From Candidatus Delongbacteria bacterium (GTDB lineage Bacteria; UBA4055), in contig JAFGVM010000089.1 of NCBI GenBank assembly GCA_016937995.1, positions 1-54,749 on the forward strand: DNA of 54,749 nt, read 5' to 3'. Positions 26,121-36,016 of the stretch are shown in pieces. The notes below the pieces were generated by a model. It saw nothing but the letters and a program-made list of their open reading frames with translations, had not been told where the DNA came from and ran no database searches. Made by a program: the position numbers and the translations under genes. Position 1 is the first letter of the stretch; each line of letters starts with the position of its first letter.

Positions 26121-27197
26121 ATGAACATATCAGCAAACCTTTTAAAATTCCGTAACGGAAAAATAATGAAGAACAGATTCATGCTGGCACCGATGACCAA
26201 TACTATGAGCTTTGAGAACGGACATCTGTCCGATGATGAATATAAATGGCTGACTATGAGGGCTGCAGGTCAGTTCGGTATGGTTATGACCTGTGCTTCA
26301 CATGTTAATGAGTTCGGAAAAGGCTTTCCGGGTCAGCTGGCAATTTATTCTGATGAATTCATTGAAGACCATAAAAGACTTGCTGCAGGAATAAAAGAAC
26401 ACGGCAGCCTAGCTGTAGTCCAGCTTCATCATGCAGGAATGAGATCTCCTAAGAAACTGATAGGAAGAGACCCTGTCGCTCCTTACGACAATGAAGAATA
26501 CGGGGCAGTTGCATTGACTTTAGAGGAGATCGCAGAGCTTAAAAATGATTTCATCGAAGCAGCTGTAAGGGCAGAAAAGTGTGGTTATGATGGTATTCAG
26601 GTCCATGGAGCTCATGGATATATTCTTACCCAGTTCCTTAACATTGATGAAAATAGAAGATCTGATGAATATGGTGGATCTATTGATAACAGAGGAAGGA
26701 TAATCTTTGAAATTCTGGAAGGTATCAGAGAAAAATGCAGTAAAGAATTCCTTGTCGGTATCAGAATTTCACCTGAAAGGTCGGGTATGGAGCTTTGTGA
26801 AGCTAAATATATCTGTCAAAAGATAATCGATCAGGGTTTTACAGACACACTCGATATTTCTCTCTGGGATTCTTTCAAATATCCTTATGATGAAAAATAT
26901 AGCGAGAAAACTCTTCTTGAGCACTTTCAGGAAATCGATTTCAAAGATGTTAAGTATTCTGTTGCAGGTAATGTACATACCGGTGAAGATGTAATTAAAG
27001 TTCTGGATACCGGTGTTGACTTTGTTGCAATTGGTCATTCCGGTATTCTTCATCATGATTTTCCGGCAAAAGTAATGGAAGATACTGAATTTAAACCTAT
27101 AGAACCTCCGGTAACACTTGATCATCTTAGAAACGAAGGTCTAGGACAGAAGTTTCTGGATTATATCTCCAGATGGCCGGATTTTATCAAAAAATAA
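26121..27197 (+). CDS. NADH:flavin oxidoreductase, old yellow enzyme family
   Basis: A 358-residue single-domain FMN enzyme with a TIM barrel. Diagnostic segments are FMLAPMTNTMS (residues ~23-33), VVQLHHAG (near 101-108), QVHGAHGYILTQFLNI followed by RRSDEYGGSIDNRGR (near 155-195), and a C-terminal phosphate-binding region VDFVAIGHSGILHH. Enzymes of this type reduce activated double bonds with NAD(P)H; the substrate cannot be told. No Fe-S or second flavin domain is fused, unlike 2,4-dienoyl-CoA reductase. ATG 26121 is preferred, with GGAG five bases upstream; ATG 26100 would add seven residues. The next gene starts 17 bases after the stop. Confidence 0.9.
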   Translation: MNISANLLKFRNGKIMKNRFMLAPMTNTMSFENGHLSDDEYKWLTMRAAGQFGMVMTCASHVNEFGKGFPGQLAIYSDEFIEDHKRLAAGIKEHGSLAVVQLHHAGMRSPKKLIGRDPVAPYDNEEYGAVALTLEEIAELKNDFIEAAVRAEKCGYDGIQVHGAHGYILTQFLNIDENRRSDEYGGSIDNRGRIIFEILEGIREKCSKEFLVGIRISPERSGMELCEAKYICQKIIDQGFTDTLDISLWDSFKYPYDEKYSEKTLLEHFQEIDFKDVKYSVAGNVHTGEDVIKVLDTGVDFVAIGHSGILHHDFPAKVMEDTEFKPIEPPVTLDHLRNEGLGQKFLDYISRWPDFIKK

Positions 27198-27214
27198 ATT
27201 TCTCAGGAGTTGTA

Positions 27215-28903
27215 ATGAAACTTTTCATCAATATTTTCCTAACTTTGACCTTAACTTTAAGCGCATCTGCATACAAGGTAACCTACGAGCAGTACAGTAA
27301 AGATAAAAAACAGGGAGATGATTTCAGTTTTACCTACAGTAGCGGGATAGCTTACCTGTCGGGAACTGAAGATAAGATCAGGTACTATACTGATTTTAAG
27401 GCAGAAGAAAATGTCAGTACGATAAAGTATGAAGAAATATTGTATAAAGATGTAACTCCTTTTGATTCTCTTCCGAAACCTGAATTCAGTGATAAATCCG
27501 AGACTATACTGGATTATGAATGTCAGTACGCATCATATATTTACTTTTCAAATAAGATAGAGGTTTGGTTCACTGAAAAAACAGAAGCTAAAGGTTCTCC
27601 ATACAGCAGATTTTTACCTAAACATGATGCCCTGGCTTTGAAGATAGTGATAAATGGAGACAGGAAGATCATCGCAAAATCTATAGAGAAACTTGATGAA
27701 TATACAGAGCAGAAATACAATGCAAAGGAAGCAAAACTGGTTACAAAGCCTGAATTCGATGAACTCAAGATCAACTCCAGATTTATAAAGGTAAAAGTTT
27801 TTGAAGAAGAAACTGTAAATTTTGACCCGGAGATAAAACCTGCACAGGATGAAGTTTTAAAAAATGATACGACTTATCATTTCTCTAAAGGATCTGTCGT
27901 TATGAAAAAGATCAAACTGACCGATGAGATGAAGAAAAATACAATGGTCTTTGCAAAACTGAGATGCAGATCAAATGGTGATGCCTATGACAGAACAGGA
28001 TCTGCATTTATTATACCTGTAAATGATAAAATTTCTGTTCTTGATGCTTACAAATTCGGTCTTGATACTTTACCGGTGAGTGAGGATAATAAAGACAGAA
28101 AATATCAGGGGATCGCAAGAACAGACAACTATGATCCTGTGATCGAGATAATACGTTTCATCACTTCTTTCGGTGCTGATCATTTTAATGAGAAAAATGA
28201 GATAAACAACTATGACTGGGAAGATGATGTGATCTACAAGCAGGAAATTTCTTCTCTTATACCGAATGATAAAGATGAGATGTGGGTCGGTGTCTTTGTA
28301 GGTAACTATGACAAAGGCGGTCACAAAGTAAGTCTAGATCTTGACTTTCATCCCGGCTACAGTGAAAATGACAGTATCAAGGTTAAAAAGTACATCCAAC
28401 CACTTTTTTCTACAGTGAATACTCTGGAAATGTCAGGTCAGAACTATGGAAAACTTTTTGATAACGATACTCTTAGAGTCGAATTTGAAATCTCAGAGAA
28501 AATTGAGGATATTAAACTATTATATACTACTACCGGTCATGGCGGCTGGGGTGGAGGAGATGAATTCAATCCAAAGCAGAATCAGGTTTTCATTGACGGT
28601 GTTAAAGTTTTCAAGATCTTTCCATGGAGAACTGACTGTGGTACATACAGGATGTATAATCCTGCATCGGGTAATTTCGGGAACGGGGTTTCTTCAAGCG
28701 ATCTGAGCAGATCTAACTGGTGCCCGGCTATGCTTACTCCACCTTATATTATCCCTCTTGATACTTTGAAACAGGGAAAACATACAATGGAGATCGTTAT
28801 TGATCAGGGAAAAGAGGATGGTAATGCATGGAACGTAACAGGTGTCCTTACCGGTCAAATTGAAACTAAGATAGATCCTGACAAGAAAGAACCAGCGAAG
28901 TAA
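27215..28903 (+). CDS. secreted PNGase F-like protein with N-terminal beta domain
   Basis: A 562-residue exported protein (signal peptide MKLFINIFLTLTLTLSASA). ATG 27215 has AGGAG five bases upstream; an upstream in-frame start would fall inside the previous gene. Residues ~20-200 form a beta-rich domain resembling GLPGLI-type proteins. From ~215 the two jelly-roll halves of PNGase F are recognisable: AYDRTGSAFII with Asp259, and GHGGWGGGDEF with Glu450 followed by WRTDCGTYRMYNPASG and SDLSRSNWCPAMLTPPY. In PNGase F, an Asp and a Glu at these places (D60, E206) support cleavage of N-glycans from Asn. Activity is plausible but the residue alignment is by eye. Confidence 0.78.
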   Translation: MKLFINIFLTLTLTLSASAYKVTYEQYSKDKKQGDDFSFTYSSGIAYLSGTEDKIRYYTDFKAEENVSTIKYEEILYKDVTPFDSLPKPEFSDKSETILDYECQYASYIYFSNKIEVWFTEKTEAKGSPYSRFLPKHDALALKIVINGDRKIIAKSIEKLDEYTEQKYNAKEAKLVTKPEFDELKINSRFIKVKVFEEETVNFDPEIKPAQDEVLKNDTTYHFSKGSVVMKKIKLTDEMKKNTMVFAKLRCRSNGDAYDRTGSAFIIPVNDKISVLDAYKFGLDTLPVSEDNKDRKYQGIARTDNYDPVIEIIRFITSFGADHFNEKNEINNYDWEDDVIYKQEISSLIPNDKDEMWVGVFVGNYDKGGHKVSLDLDFHPGYSENDSIKVKKYIQPLFSTVNTLEMSGQNYGKLFDNDTLRVEFEISEKIEDIKLLYTTTGHGGWGGGDEFNPKQNQVFIDGVKVFKIFPWRTDCGTYRMYNPASGNFGNGVSSSDLSRSNWCPAMLTPPYIIPLDTLKQGKHTMEIVIDQGKEDGNAWNVTGVLTGQIETKIDPDKKEPAK

Positions 28904-28906
28904 AAT

Positions 28907-29359
28907 TTGAGTTATATTAAAGATATATTTGAGAATTTGGAAGGCAGTTGGACTCTAAACAGAGAGTTCGTTGACCTGGATACAGGTGTTAAACATTCTG
29001 CATCAGGTAATGCTGTATTCAAAAAGAATAAAGCTAATATTTTAGCCTACGAAGAGACCGGAGTTTTATCCCTTCCTGAAAATTCTGCTAATCTGAATTT
29101 TACTAGAAAATATCTTTACGAATTGAAAGATAATGCAATTCATATCATTCTGGATGACGGGATAAACAGAGGAGATCTGTTTCAGAAGCTTATTCCAACA
29201 GAGGATGAGAGAGTCTTTAAAGGTACAGAGCATCTATGTGTAAATGATACTTATAATGGGACATATCATTTTATCAATGAAAACGAATTCAGTATTGAAA
29301 TTATTAAGAAAGGTCCTAGGATGAATGTGGAGATAAAGACTTCATATAGGAAAAAGTAA
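28907..29359 (+). CDS. DUF6314-like small beta-barrel protein
   Basis: 150 residues, probably cytoplasmic. The layout LEGSWTLNREFVD...ASGNAVFKK...YEETGVLSL, then GTEHLCVNDTYNGTYHF and KKGPRMNVEIKTSYRK, matches the lipocalin-like DUF6314 pattern (GSW near the start, H-C-x-D-x-Y-x-G, GP-x-K). Function is unknown. The start is TTG 28907, three bases after the previous stop, with only a weak GAAG as SD; no other start fits. Probably the third gene of the OYE/PNGase transcript. Confidence 0.75.
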   Translation: MSYIKDIFENLEGSWTLNREFVDLDTGVKHSASGNAVFKKNKANILAYEETGVLSLPENSANLNFTRKYLYELKDNAIHIILDDGINRGDLFQKLIPTEDERVFKGTEHLCVNDTYNGTYHFINENEFSIEIIKKGPRMNVEIKTSYRKK

Positions 29360-29377
29360 CCATTTTGAAGGATAATT

Positions 29378-29538
29378 ATGGCAAATCGTTGGGGAATACC
29401 TAAACATGTTGAAAATTTCGAAAAAGAAAGAGATTAAAATGTGATTATTGTAAAAGAAAAGGAATTACTGTAGAAACTGTTGCTGAAATTGTAAATGAAG
29501 CTGTTAAAAAACCACCAAAATTATCTGGTGTAAGCTAA
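29378..29538 (+). pseudogene. broken HNH endonuclease gene fragment
   Basis: ATG 29378, with GAAGGA upstream, encodes MANRWGIPKHVE...KERD and then meets TAA at 29435. The next frame, from 29437 to the TAA at 29536, continues KCDYCKRKGITVETVAEIVNEAV. Together they resemble the start of small HNH nucleases of the form MANxWGIPxxVExxVxxRDxxCVYC. A frameshift splits the two pieces and the HNH catalytic half is missing, so this is a decayed remnant. Confidence 0.6.
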
Positions 29539-29568
29539 CCACTAACTACTGATCACTTACCACTGACT
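29539..29568. repeat. degenerate heptanucleotide tandem repeat
   Basis: About four 7-base units (CTAACCA, CTAACTA, CTGATCA, CTTACCA) in the gap before, and running into, the 3' end of the leftward ABC gene. Confidence 0.55.
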
Positions 29569-31313
29569 TCGTCTTTTATATCATGATCCAGATCCCCTTT
29601 CATGATCTTCATGAATAGCGTCCCGTCCTTGGACAAATTTTCCACAGTATCATACTCGACCATCTTATTATCACTTAAAACAATAACTTTATCAGCATGA
29701 AGAGCAGTTGCAAGTCGGTGAGTTACGATAATGCAGCTTGTATCAGGAAGATTATCCCTGAAACTGCTCCAGAATATCTTCTCAGTATGAGCATCCATAG
29801 CAGCGGTACAATCATCCATCAAAAGAAGTTTCGGCTTACGTATAATAGTCCTTGCAATAGAAAGTCTCTGCTTCTGCCCACCTGAGAGGCTGAGACCTCT
29901 TTTACCCAGGACAGTCTCCATTTTCTTAGGGAACTTATCGATCTCATCAGTCATTATAGCAGTCTTTAGATTCTGCTGGATCTCTTCTTCTGAGAACTCA
30001 TCTCCAAGTTCGAGATTCTTTCTAATAGTCTCTGAGAAAAGAACATTTTCCTGCTTAATATAACCTATAATATTACCAAGGGAATCATTTTCAATTTCAT
30101 CAATAGGGATTCCATTTATAGTAACATTCCCCGATAAAGGTCTCAGATTTCCTGCAATGATCTCAAGCAGAGTTGATTTACCGCTCCCTAAAGCTCCCAC
30201 AACTGCAAGACTCTCACCTCTTAAAAGATTAAATGAAATGTTATTCAAAACATTATTTTCGCTGTCATCGAACTTAAAATCAACATTAACCACTGATATA
30301 CCATTGAATTCATCTACTCTCTTAGTTCGGTTTTTTGACATATCATGATCATCTCCCGTCTCTGTCTCGATCAATCTGTCAACGTAACGGAATACCTGCT
30401 TTGAAGAGGCGTAGAACCAGCTTATCGTCCAGATAGGATTTACAAGCTGCTGAAGATAAATTATAAATAATAAAAGAGTTCCCAGAGTGATCCCTTCCCT
30501 CACCACATAAACACTACCAATGAACATCACTATGATAATACCGGCATTATTCACCAGCATTGAAAAAAATTGTATTACCTGGTTGATCTTTAAAAATTCT
30601 TTCTCTCTTTTGACCCTTTCTTCAAGAACTTCATTGTATTTTCTTATCTGATCATCTTCACTTTGAGTGGTCTTTATTACCCTTATCCCTGAAAAACATG
30701 CTTCAAGTACGTTATTACAGTCTGAAATTGATTTCTGCTTGGCTATTGTATATCTGACCATTTTATCTTCGGTCTTTGAGAGTATTATAACAAGGAATGG
30801 CAGAGGAATAAATGTATATAGAGTAAGTGGAACTGAATAATAGAACATTACTCCCAGAGTAAAACCCAGAACAAGAACAGCTTCAACAGGCCTTAGCACA
30901 CCTGAGCAGGAATACCAGGAGATCCTGTCCCAGGCACCATCAATATCATCTGTAAGTCTTGTAAGCAGATCTCCGGTCCTGAATTTTTTAAAAAAGTGCT
31001 CGTTCTTTTTAGTAAAAGAATTGTAATATTTATTCCTTATCATCACAGTATACAGAATATTTAAATAGGCTCTAAAATTCGGTAGTGAAACCGCCAGTAA
31101 CTCATGCAATACTGCCGCTCCAAGATAGATCAGAATAACTTCATGCATTTGATCCACTATATAGTCACCACCGAGCCTGTCGACAATATATTTAAGAAAA
31201 ACAGGAAAAGCAGTTTTGGCGACTATAGTTAACATCGTCACAAAAAGAACGAGGATCATTTTCTTCTTAGCCTGTTTCCAGAACTGCCAGAACCATTTAA
31301 AATATAATAACAT
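29553..31313 (-). CDS. ABC exporter half-transporter, MdlA/YheI-like
   Basis: 586 residues: six membrane segments in the first ~310, with the coupling region LTRLTDDIDGAWDRISWY, then an ATPase domain. Walker A is VGALGSGKST, the Q-loop IGYIKQENVLF, the signature LSGGQKQR, Walker B plus D-loop LLLMDDCTAAMDA, and the switch VTHRLAT. The residue after the Walker B Asp is Asp where most exporters have catalytic Glu. That, and the -DD- pattern, are usual for the MdlA/YheI partner of heterodimeric exporters. No MdlB/YheH partner gene is adjacent, so it either pairs with a protein encoded elsewhere or works alone. Substrate unknown. Confidence 0.9.
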   Translation of the reverse strand: MLLYFKWFWQFWKQAKKKMILVLFVTMLTIVAKTAFPVFLKYIVDRLGGDYIVDQMHEVILIYLGAAVLHELLAVSLPNFRAYLNILYTVMIRNKYYNSFTKKNEHFFKKFRTGDLLTRLTDDIDGAWDRISWYSCSGVLRPVEAVLVLGFTLGVMFYYSVPLTLYTFIPLPFLVIILSKTEDKMVRYTIAKQKSISDCNNVLEACFSGIRVIKTTQSEDDQIRKYNEVLEERVKREKEFLKINQVIQFFSMLVNNAGIIIVMFIGSVYVVREGITLGTLLLFIIYLQQLVNPIWTISWFYASSKQVFRYVDRLIETETGDDHDMSKNRTKRVDEFNGISVVNVDFKFDDSENNVLNNISFNLLRGESLAVVGALGSGKSTLLEIIAGNLRPLSGNVTINGIPIDEIENDSLGNIIGYIKQENVLFSETIRKNLELGDEFSEEEIQQNLKTAIMTDEIDKFPKKMETVLGKRGLSLSGGQKQRLSIARTIIRKPKLLLMDDCTAAMDAHTEKIFWSSFRDNLPDTSCIIVTHRLATALHADKVIVLSDNKMVEYDTVENLSKDGTLFMKIMKGDLDHDIKDEVSGK

Positions 31314-31344
31314 TGTTCACCTTATTTTTACCAGTATGCTAATA

Positions 31345-31372
31345 TATAAAAAAAGGCCGAAATATTCGACCT
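31345..31372 (-). terminator. terminator after the Asp-rich protein gene
   Basis: On the minus strand AGGTCGAA/TTCGGCCT (one G-T pair) with a three-base loop, followed by seven T residues. It separates the leftward Asp-rich gene from the ABC transporter gene. Confidence 0.75.
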
Positions 31373-31409
31373 TTTTTCAATGTTCATTTTTAAAGTTCAA
31401 CAGAAAAGA

Positions 31410-31748
31410 TTATTCACCATCTTCGTCGTCTGCATCATCATCACCTTCGTCATCACCATCGTCACCTTCATCATCACCATCGTCACCTTCGTCATCACCA
31501 TCGTCTTCAGGTGTCATACCCTCATCGTCTGTTGCGGTATCATCATCTTCAACAGTACCTTCATCATCAGGTGTTTCACCATCATCAGGAAGTGCAACAT
31601 CATCATCTCCGGCATCATCACCTTCACCAACTTCCTGACATCCTTTTCCGCTTAACACTACAGTTTGATCCTGCCCAGCCTTTAAACCCATTGCAGATAA
31701 AAGTAATATCATCATCATCAGGTTTATCAATTTTGTAGCTGTCTTCAT
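31410..31748 (-). CDS. secreted Asp/Glu/Gly-repeat protein
   Basis: 112 residues: a signal peptide (MKTATKLINLMMMILLLSAMGLKA), a short linker with one Cys (SGKGCQEVGEG), then a tail that is almost only Asp, Glu and Gly. Near the C-terminus a 7-residue unit DDEGDDG is repeated about three times, matched by a 21-base tandem repeat in DNA, so copy number may vary by slippage. The start is ATG 31748 because AAAGGAG is correctly spaced; the ATG at 31781 lacks this. The extreme negative charge suggests calcium or other cation binding at the surface, but this is inference. The gene has its own terminator. Confidence 0.72.
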   Translation of the reverse strand: MKTATKLINLMMMILLLSAMGLKAGQDQTVVLSGKGCQEVGEGDDAGDDDVALPDDGETPDDEGTVEDDDTATDDEGMTPEDDGDDEGDDGDDEGDDGDDEGDDDADDEDGE

Positions 31749-32046
31749 TCTTTCTCCTTTGTAAGAACTGTATCTTACCAATTATTAATTTAAGCTGATC
31801 CTTTCTTCTACATTTTATTTATTTTTGTCACAGCATATATATTACTTTGCTCTTACGTGATATTTAATTCATTTTTGGTAAAATGCAATAGTAAATTATT
31901 AATTTATTTTCTTTCTTATTTTTGTGAAACAAATATGCTGAATTTTAAGAAGAAATCTTAACTCTGATATGTCAAGATTCGTGACAAAGTATGACAAGTA
32001 TAAAGCTTTTTAATGAATTATAAAGAAAATCTCAGCACGAATGCGA
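31749..32046. other. groES upstream region before the core promoter
   Basis: AT-rich spacer between the leftward Asp-rich gene and groES. Apart from the inverted repeat at 31970-31986 and a third TGACA half-site at 31992-31996, I see no gene, tRNA or riboswitch. No CIRCE element (TTAGCACTC-N9-GAGTGCTAA) is present. Confidence 0.6.
31970..31996. promoter_or_regulatory. possible enhancer-binding-protein site upstream of groES
   Basis: Inverted repeat TGTCA-N7-TGACA (31970-31986) followed by another TGACA at 31992. Its centre lies about 95 bases upstream of the predicted start site of the -24/-12 promoter, a typical distance for sigma-54 activator sites. The binder is unknown. Confidence 0.45.
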
Positions 32047-32063
32047 TTGGCATGTTAATTGCA
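32047..32063 (+). promoter_or_regulatory. sigma-54 (-24/-12) promoter of groES-groEL
   Basis: TTGGCATGTTAATTGCA has GG (32049-32050) and GC (32061-32062) exactly ten bases apart and matches the YTGGCACG-N4-TTGC consensus at all but one core position. Transcription would begin near 32074, 45 bases before groES. Confidence 0.75.
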
Positions 32064-32118
32064 TTGATAAAACATCTGTAAATAAAAAGTATAAATTATA
32101 AAAAATACGGAGGGATCC

Positions 32119-34183
<2,065 letters not shown>

Positions 34184-34205
34184 TATCCATAAAATTTGAT
34201 TAATT

Positions 34206-34242
34206 GAAAAAAAAGAGAGATGAAATATCTCTCTTTTTTTTT
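34206..34242 (+). terminator. terminator of groES-groEL
   Basis: AGAGAGAT/ATCTCTCT stem with a GAAAT loop, preceded by A8 and followed by nine T residues. Confidence 0.9.
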
Positions 34243-34384
34243 GCTTAAACTCCGAATTATTCAAATATTTAGATAATTGCATATATTGTCAACATTTCGT
34301 AATTTACTCTAATGAAAATGTTAATGTTTTATATGAAATAATTTATTAAAATAGTTCTTGATATTGATATAGACCATAGATATA

Positions 34385-34414
34385 TTGACAACCCTTACTG
34401 CGTGACAGCAGATA
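34385..34414 (+). promoter_or_regulatory. possible promoter of the decarboxylase operon
   Basis: TTGACA (34385-34390), 18 bases, CAGATA (34409-34414), a weak -10. If used, transcription starts near 34421, favouring ATG 34446 over 34428. The rest of the 34243-34384 gap is AT-rich with nothing else recognised. Confidence 0.35.
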
Positions 34415-34445
34415 AGGAAAAAATAAGATGGTGGGAGACCAACTG

Positions 34446-35996
34446 ATGAGTAATGAAAGAAAGCTTTTAGAATTAAAGGCCAAGATAGAAAAGGCAGAAC
34501 TCGGTGGCGGGATCGAAGCAATTGAAAAACAGCATGCCAAAGGTAAATTTACCGCAAGAGAGAGAATAAATATTCTTCTTGATCCGGGTAGTTTTGAAGA
34601 AATTGACAAATTGAGAACACATTCATGTACAGACTTTGGAATGGAAAAAAAGAAATTCTATGGTGACGGAATGATCACTGGTTATGGTTCTATACATGGA
34701 AGACTGGTTTTTGTTTATGCATTTGACTTCACTGTGATCGGTGGAACTCTATCTAAAACTGTAGGAGAGAAAGTCGGTAAAATTATGGATATGGCTGCAA
34801 AAGTAGGTGCTCCTGTTATCGGAATAAATGATTCCGGTGGGGCAAGGATACAGGAAGGTGTTGATGCGCTAGCAGGCTATACAAATATATTTATAAAGAA
34901 CATTTTATATTCAGGTGTTATACCACAGATAAGTGCAGTCGTAGGACCTTGTGCAGGAGGAGCGGTATATTCTCCGGCCTTAACAGACTTTATTTTCATG
35001 GAGAGAAAAACTTCATATATGTTCTTAACAGGACCTAAAGTTGTAGAGGAAGTTACACATGAAAAGGTTAGTGCTGAGCAATTAGGTGGTGCTGATGTTC
35101 ACGGAAAAAAGAGTGGAGTTACCCATTTTACATGTGATGACGAAACCTCCCTGTTTGAAGGTATCAGGGAATTGATCACATATTTACCTCAAAATAATAA
35201 CGAGGAGTCGCCAATTATCGAATGTGGTGATGAGCCTACAAGAATTAGTGCTCAATTGAATACGATCATTCCGGACAATCCTAATAAACCTTATGATATG
35301 AAGGATATTATCACAAAAGTAGTTGATTGTGGTAAATTTTTTGAAGTGCAGAAAGATTACGCAAAAAATCTCATCATAGGCTTTGGAAGATTGAATGGTA
35401 AATCTGTTGGTATAGTGGCAAATCAACCAAAAGTAATGGCAGGTGTTCTTGATTCTAATGCTTCAGTAAAAGGAGCAAGATTTATAAGATTTTGTGACTG
35501 TTTTAATATACCTGTAATAACCTTTGAAGATGTTCCCGGATTTTTACCTGGAACAGCTCAGGAGTTCAACGGGATCATAAATCACGGGGCGAAAATGATG
35601 TTCGCTTATGGAGAAGCTACAGTTCCGAAGATCACTGTTATTACCAGAAAAGCATACGGTGGAGCATATTGTGTTATGAATTCAAAGCAGTTACGTGGTG
35701 ATATGATATTTGCATGGCCTTCTGCCGAGATCGCTGTTATGGGTGCTGAAGGAGCAAGTAAGATCGTTTTTGCGAAAGAGATCAAAGAAGCTGCTGATCC
35801 AGAATCAATGTTAAAAGAAAAAATTGAAGAGTATAAAGATAGATTTGCAAATCCTTATGTTGCTCTTGAAAAAGGTTTTATTGATGGAATTATTGAACCT
35901 GAACTTACGAGATTCAAACTGATCAAATCTTTAGAAATGCTTAAAAACAAGAGAGATACTAATCCTCCTAAAAAGCATGGAAATATGCCGTTATAA
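34446..35996 (+). CDS. mmdA: acyl-CoA carboxyltransferase, methylmalonyl-CoA decarboxylase alpha subunit
   Basis: 516 residues from ATG 34446 (GGGAG eight bases upstream, MSNERK start as in the family); ATG 34428 would add six. It has the crotonase-like double domain of PCCB/MmdA proteins: KQHAKGKFTARERINILLD, NDSGGARIQEGVDALAGY, VGPCAGGAVYSPALTDF, LTGPKVVEEVTHE, and in the second half DVPGFLPGTAQE and KAYGGAYCVMNSK. It transfers the carboxyl group of an acyl-CoA to biotin. The neighbours are the other subunits of a sodium pump, so the complex is a decarboxylase and not a carboxylase. Methylmalonyl-CoA is the likeliest substrate; glutaconyl-CoA cannot be excluded. Confidence 0.92.
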   Translation: MSNERKLLELKAKIEKAELGGGIEAIEKQHAKGKFTARERINILLDPGSFEEIDKLRTHSCTDFGMEKKKFYGDGMITGYGSIHGRLVFVYAFDFTVIGGTLSKTVGEKVGKIMDMAAKVGAPVIGINDSGGARIQEGVDALAGYTNIFIKNILYSGVIPQISAVVGPCAGGAVYSPALTDFIFMERKTSYMFLTGPKVVEEVTHEKVSAEQLGGADVHGKKSGVTHFTCDDETSLFEGIRELITYLPQNNNEESPIIECGDEPTRISAQLNTIIPDNPNKPYDMKDIITKVVDCGKFFEVQKDYAKNLIIGFGRLNGKSVGIVANQPKVMAGVLDSNASVKGARFIRFCDCFNIPVITFEDVPGFLPGTAQEFNGIINHGAKMMFAYGEATVPKITVITRKAYGGAYCVMNSKQLRGDMIFAWPSAEIAVMGAEGASKIVFAKEIKEAADPESMLKEKIEEYKDRFANPYVALEKGFIDGIIEPELTRFKLIKSLEMLKNKRDTNPPKKHGNMPL

Positions 35997-36016
35997 AACA
36001 CATTCAGGATATAAAA

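Noticed and set aside
31216-31738. Several long rightward reading frames over the Asp-rich gene
   Set aside because: They arise from the low-complexity 21-bp repeat, which is open in many frames. The leftward frame has an SD, a signal peptide and a terminator; the rightward products are implausible Ser/Pro-, His- or Ile/Thr-rich strings.
34321-34609. Leftward reading frames of 66 and 87 residues near the start of mmdA
   Set aside because: They overlap the conserved N-terminal coding part of mmdA on the opposite strand and show no family features.
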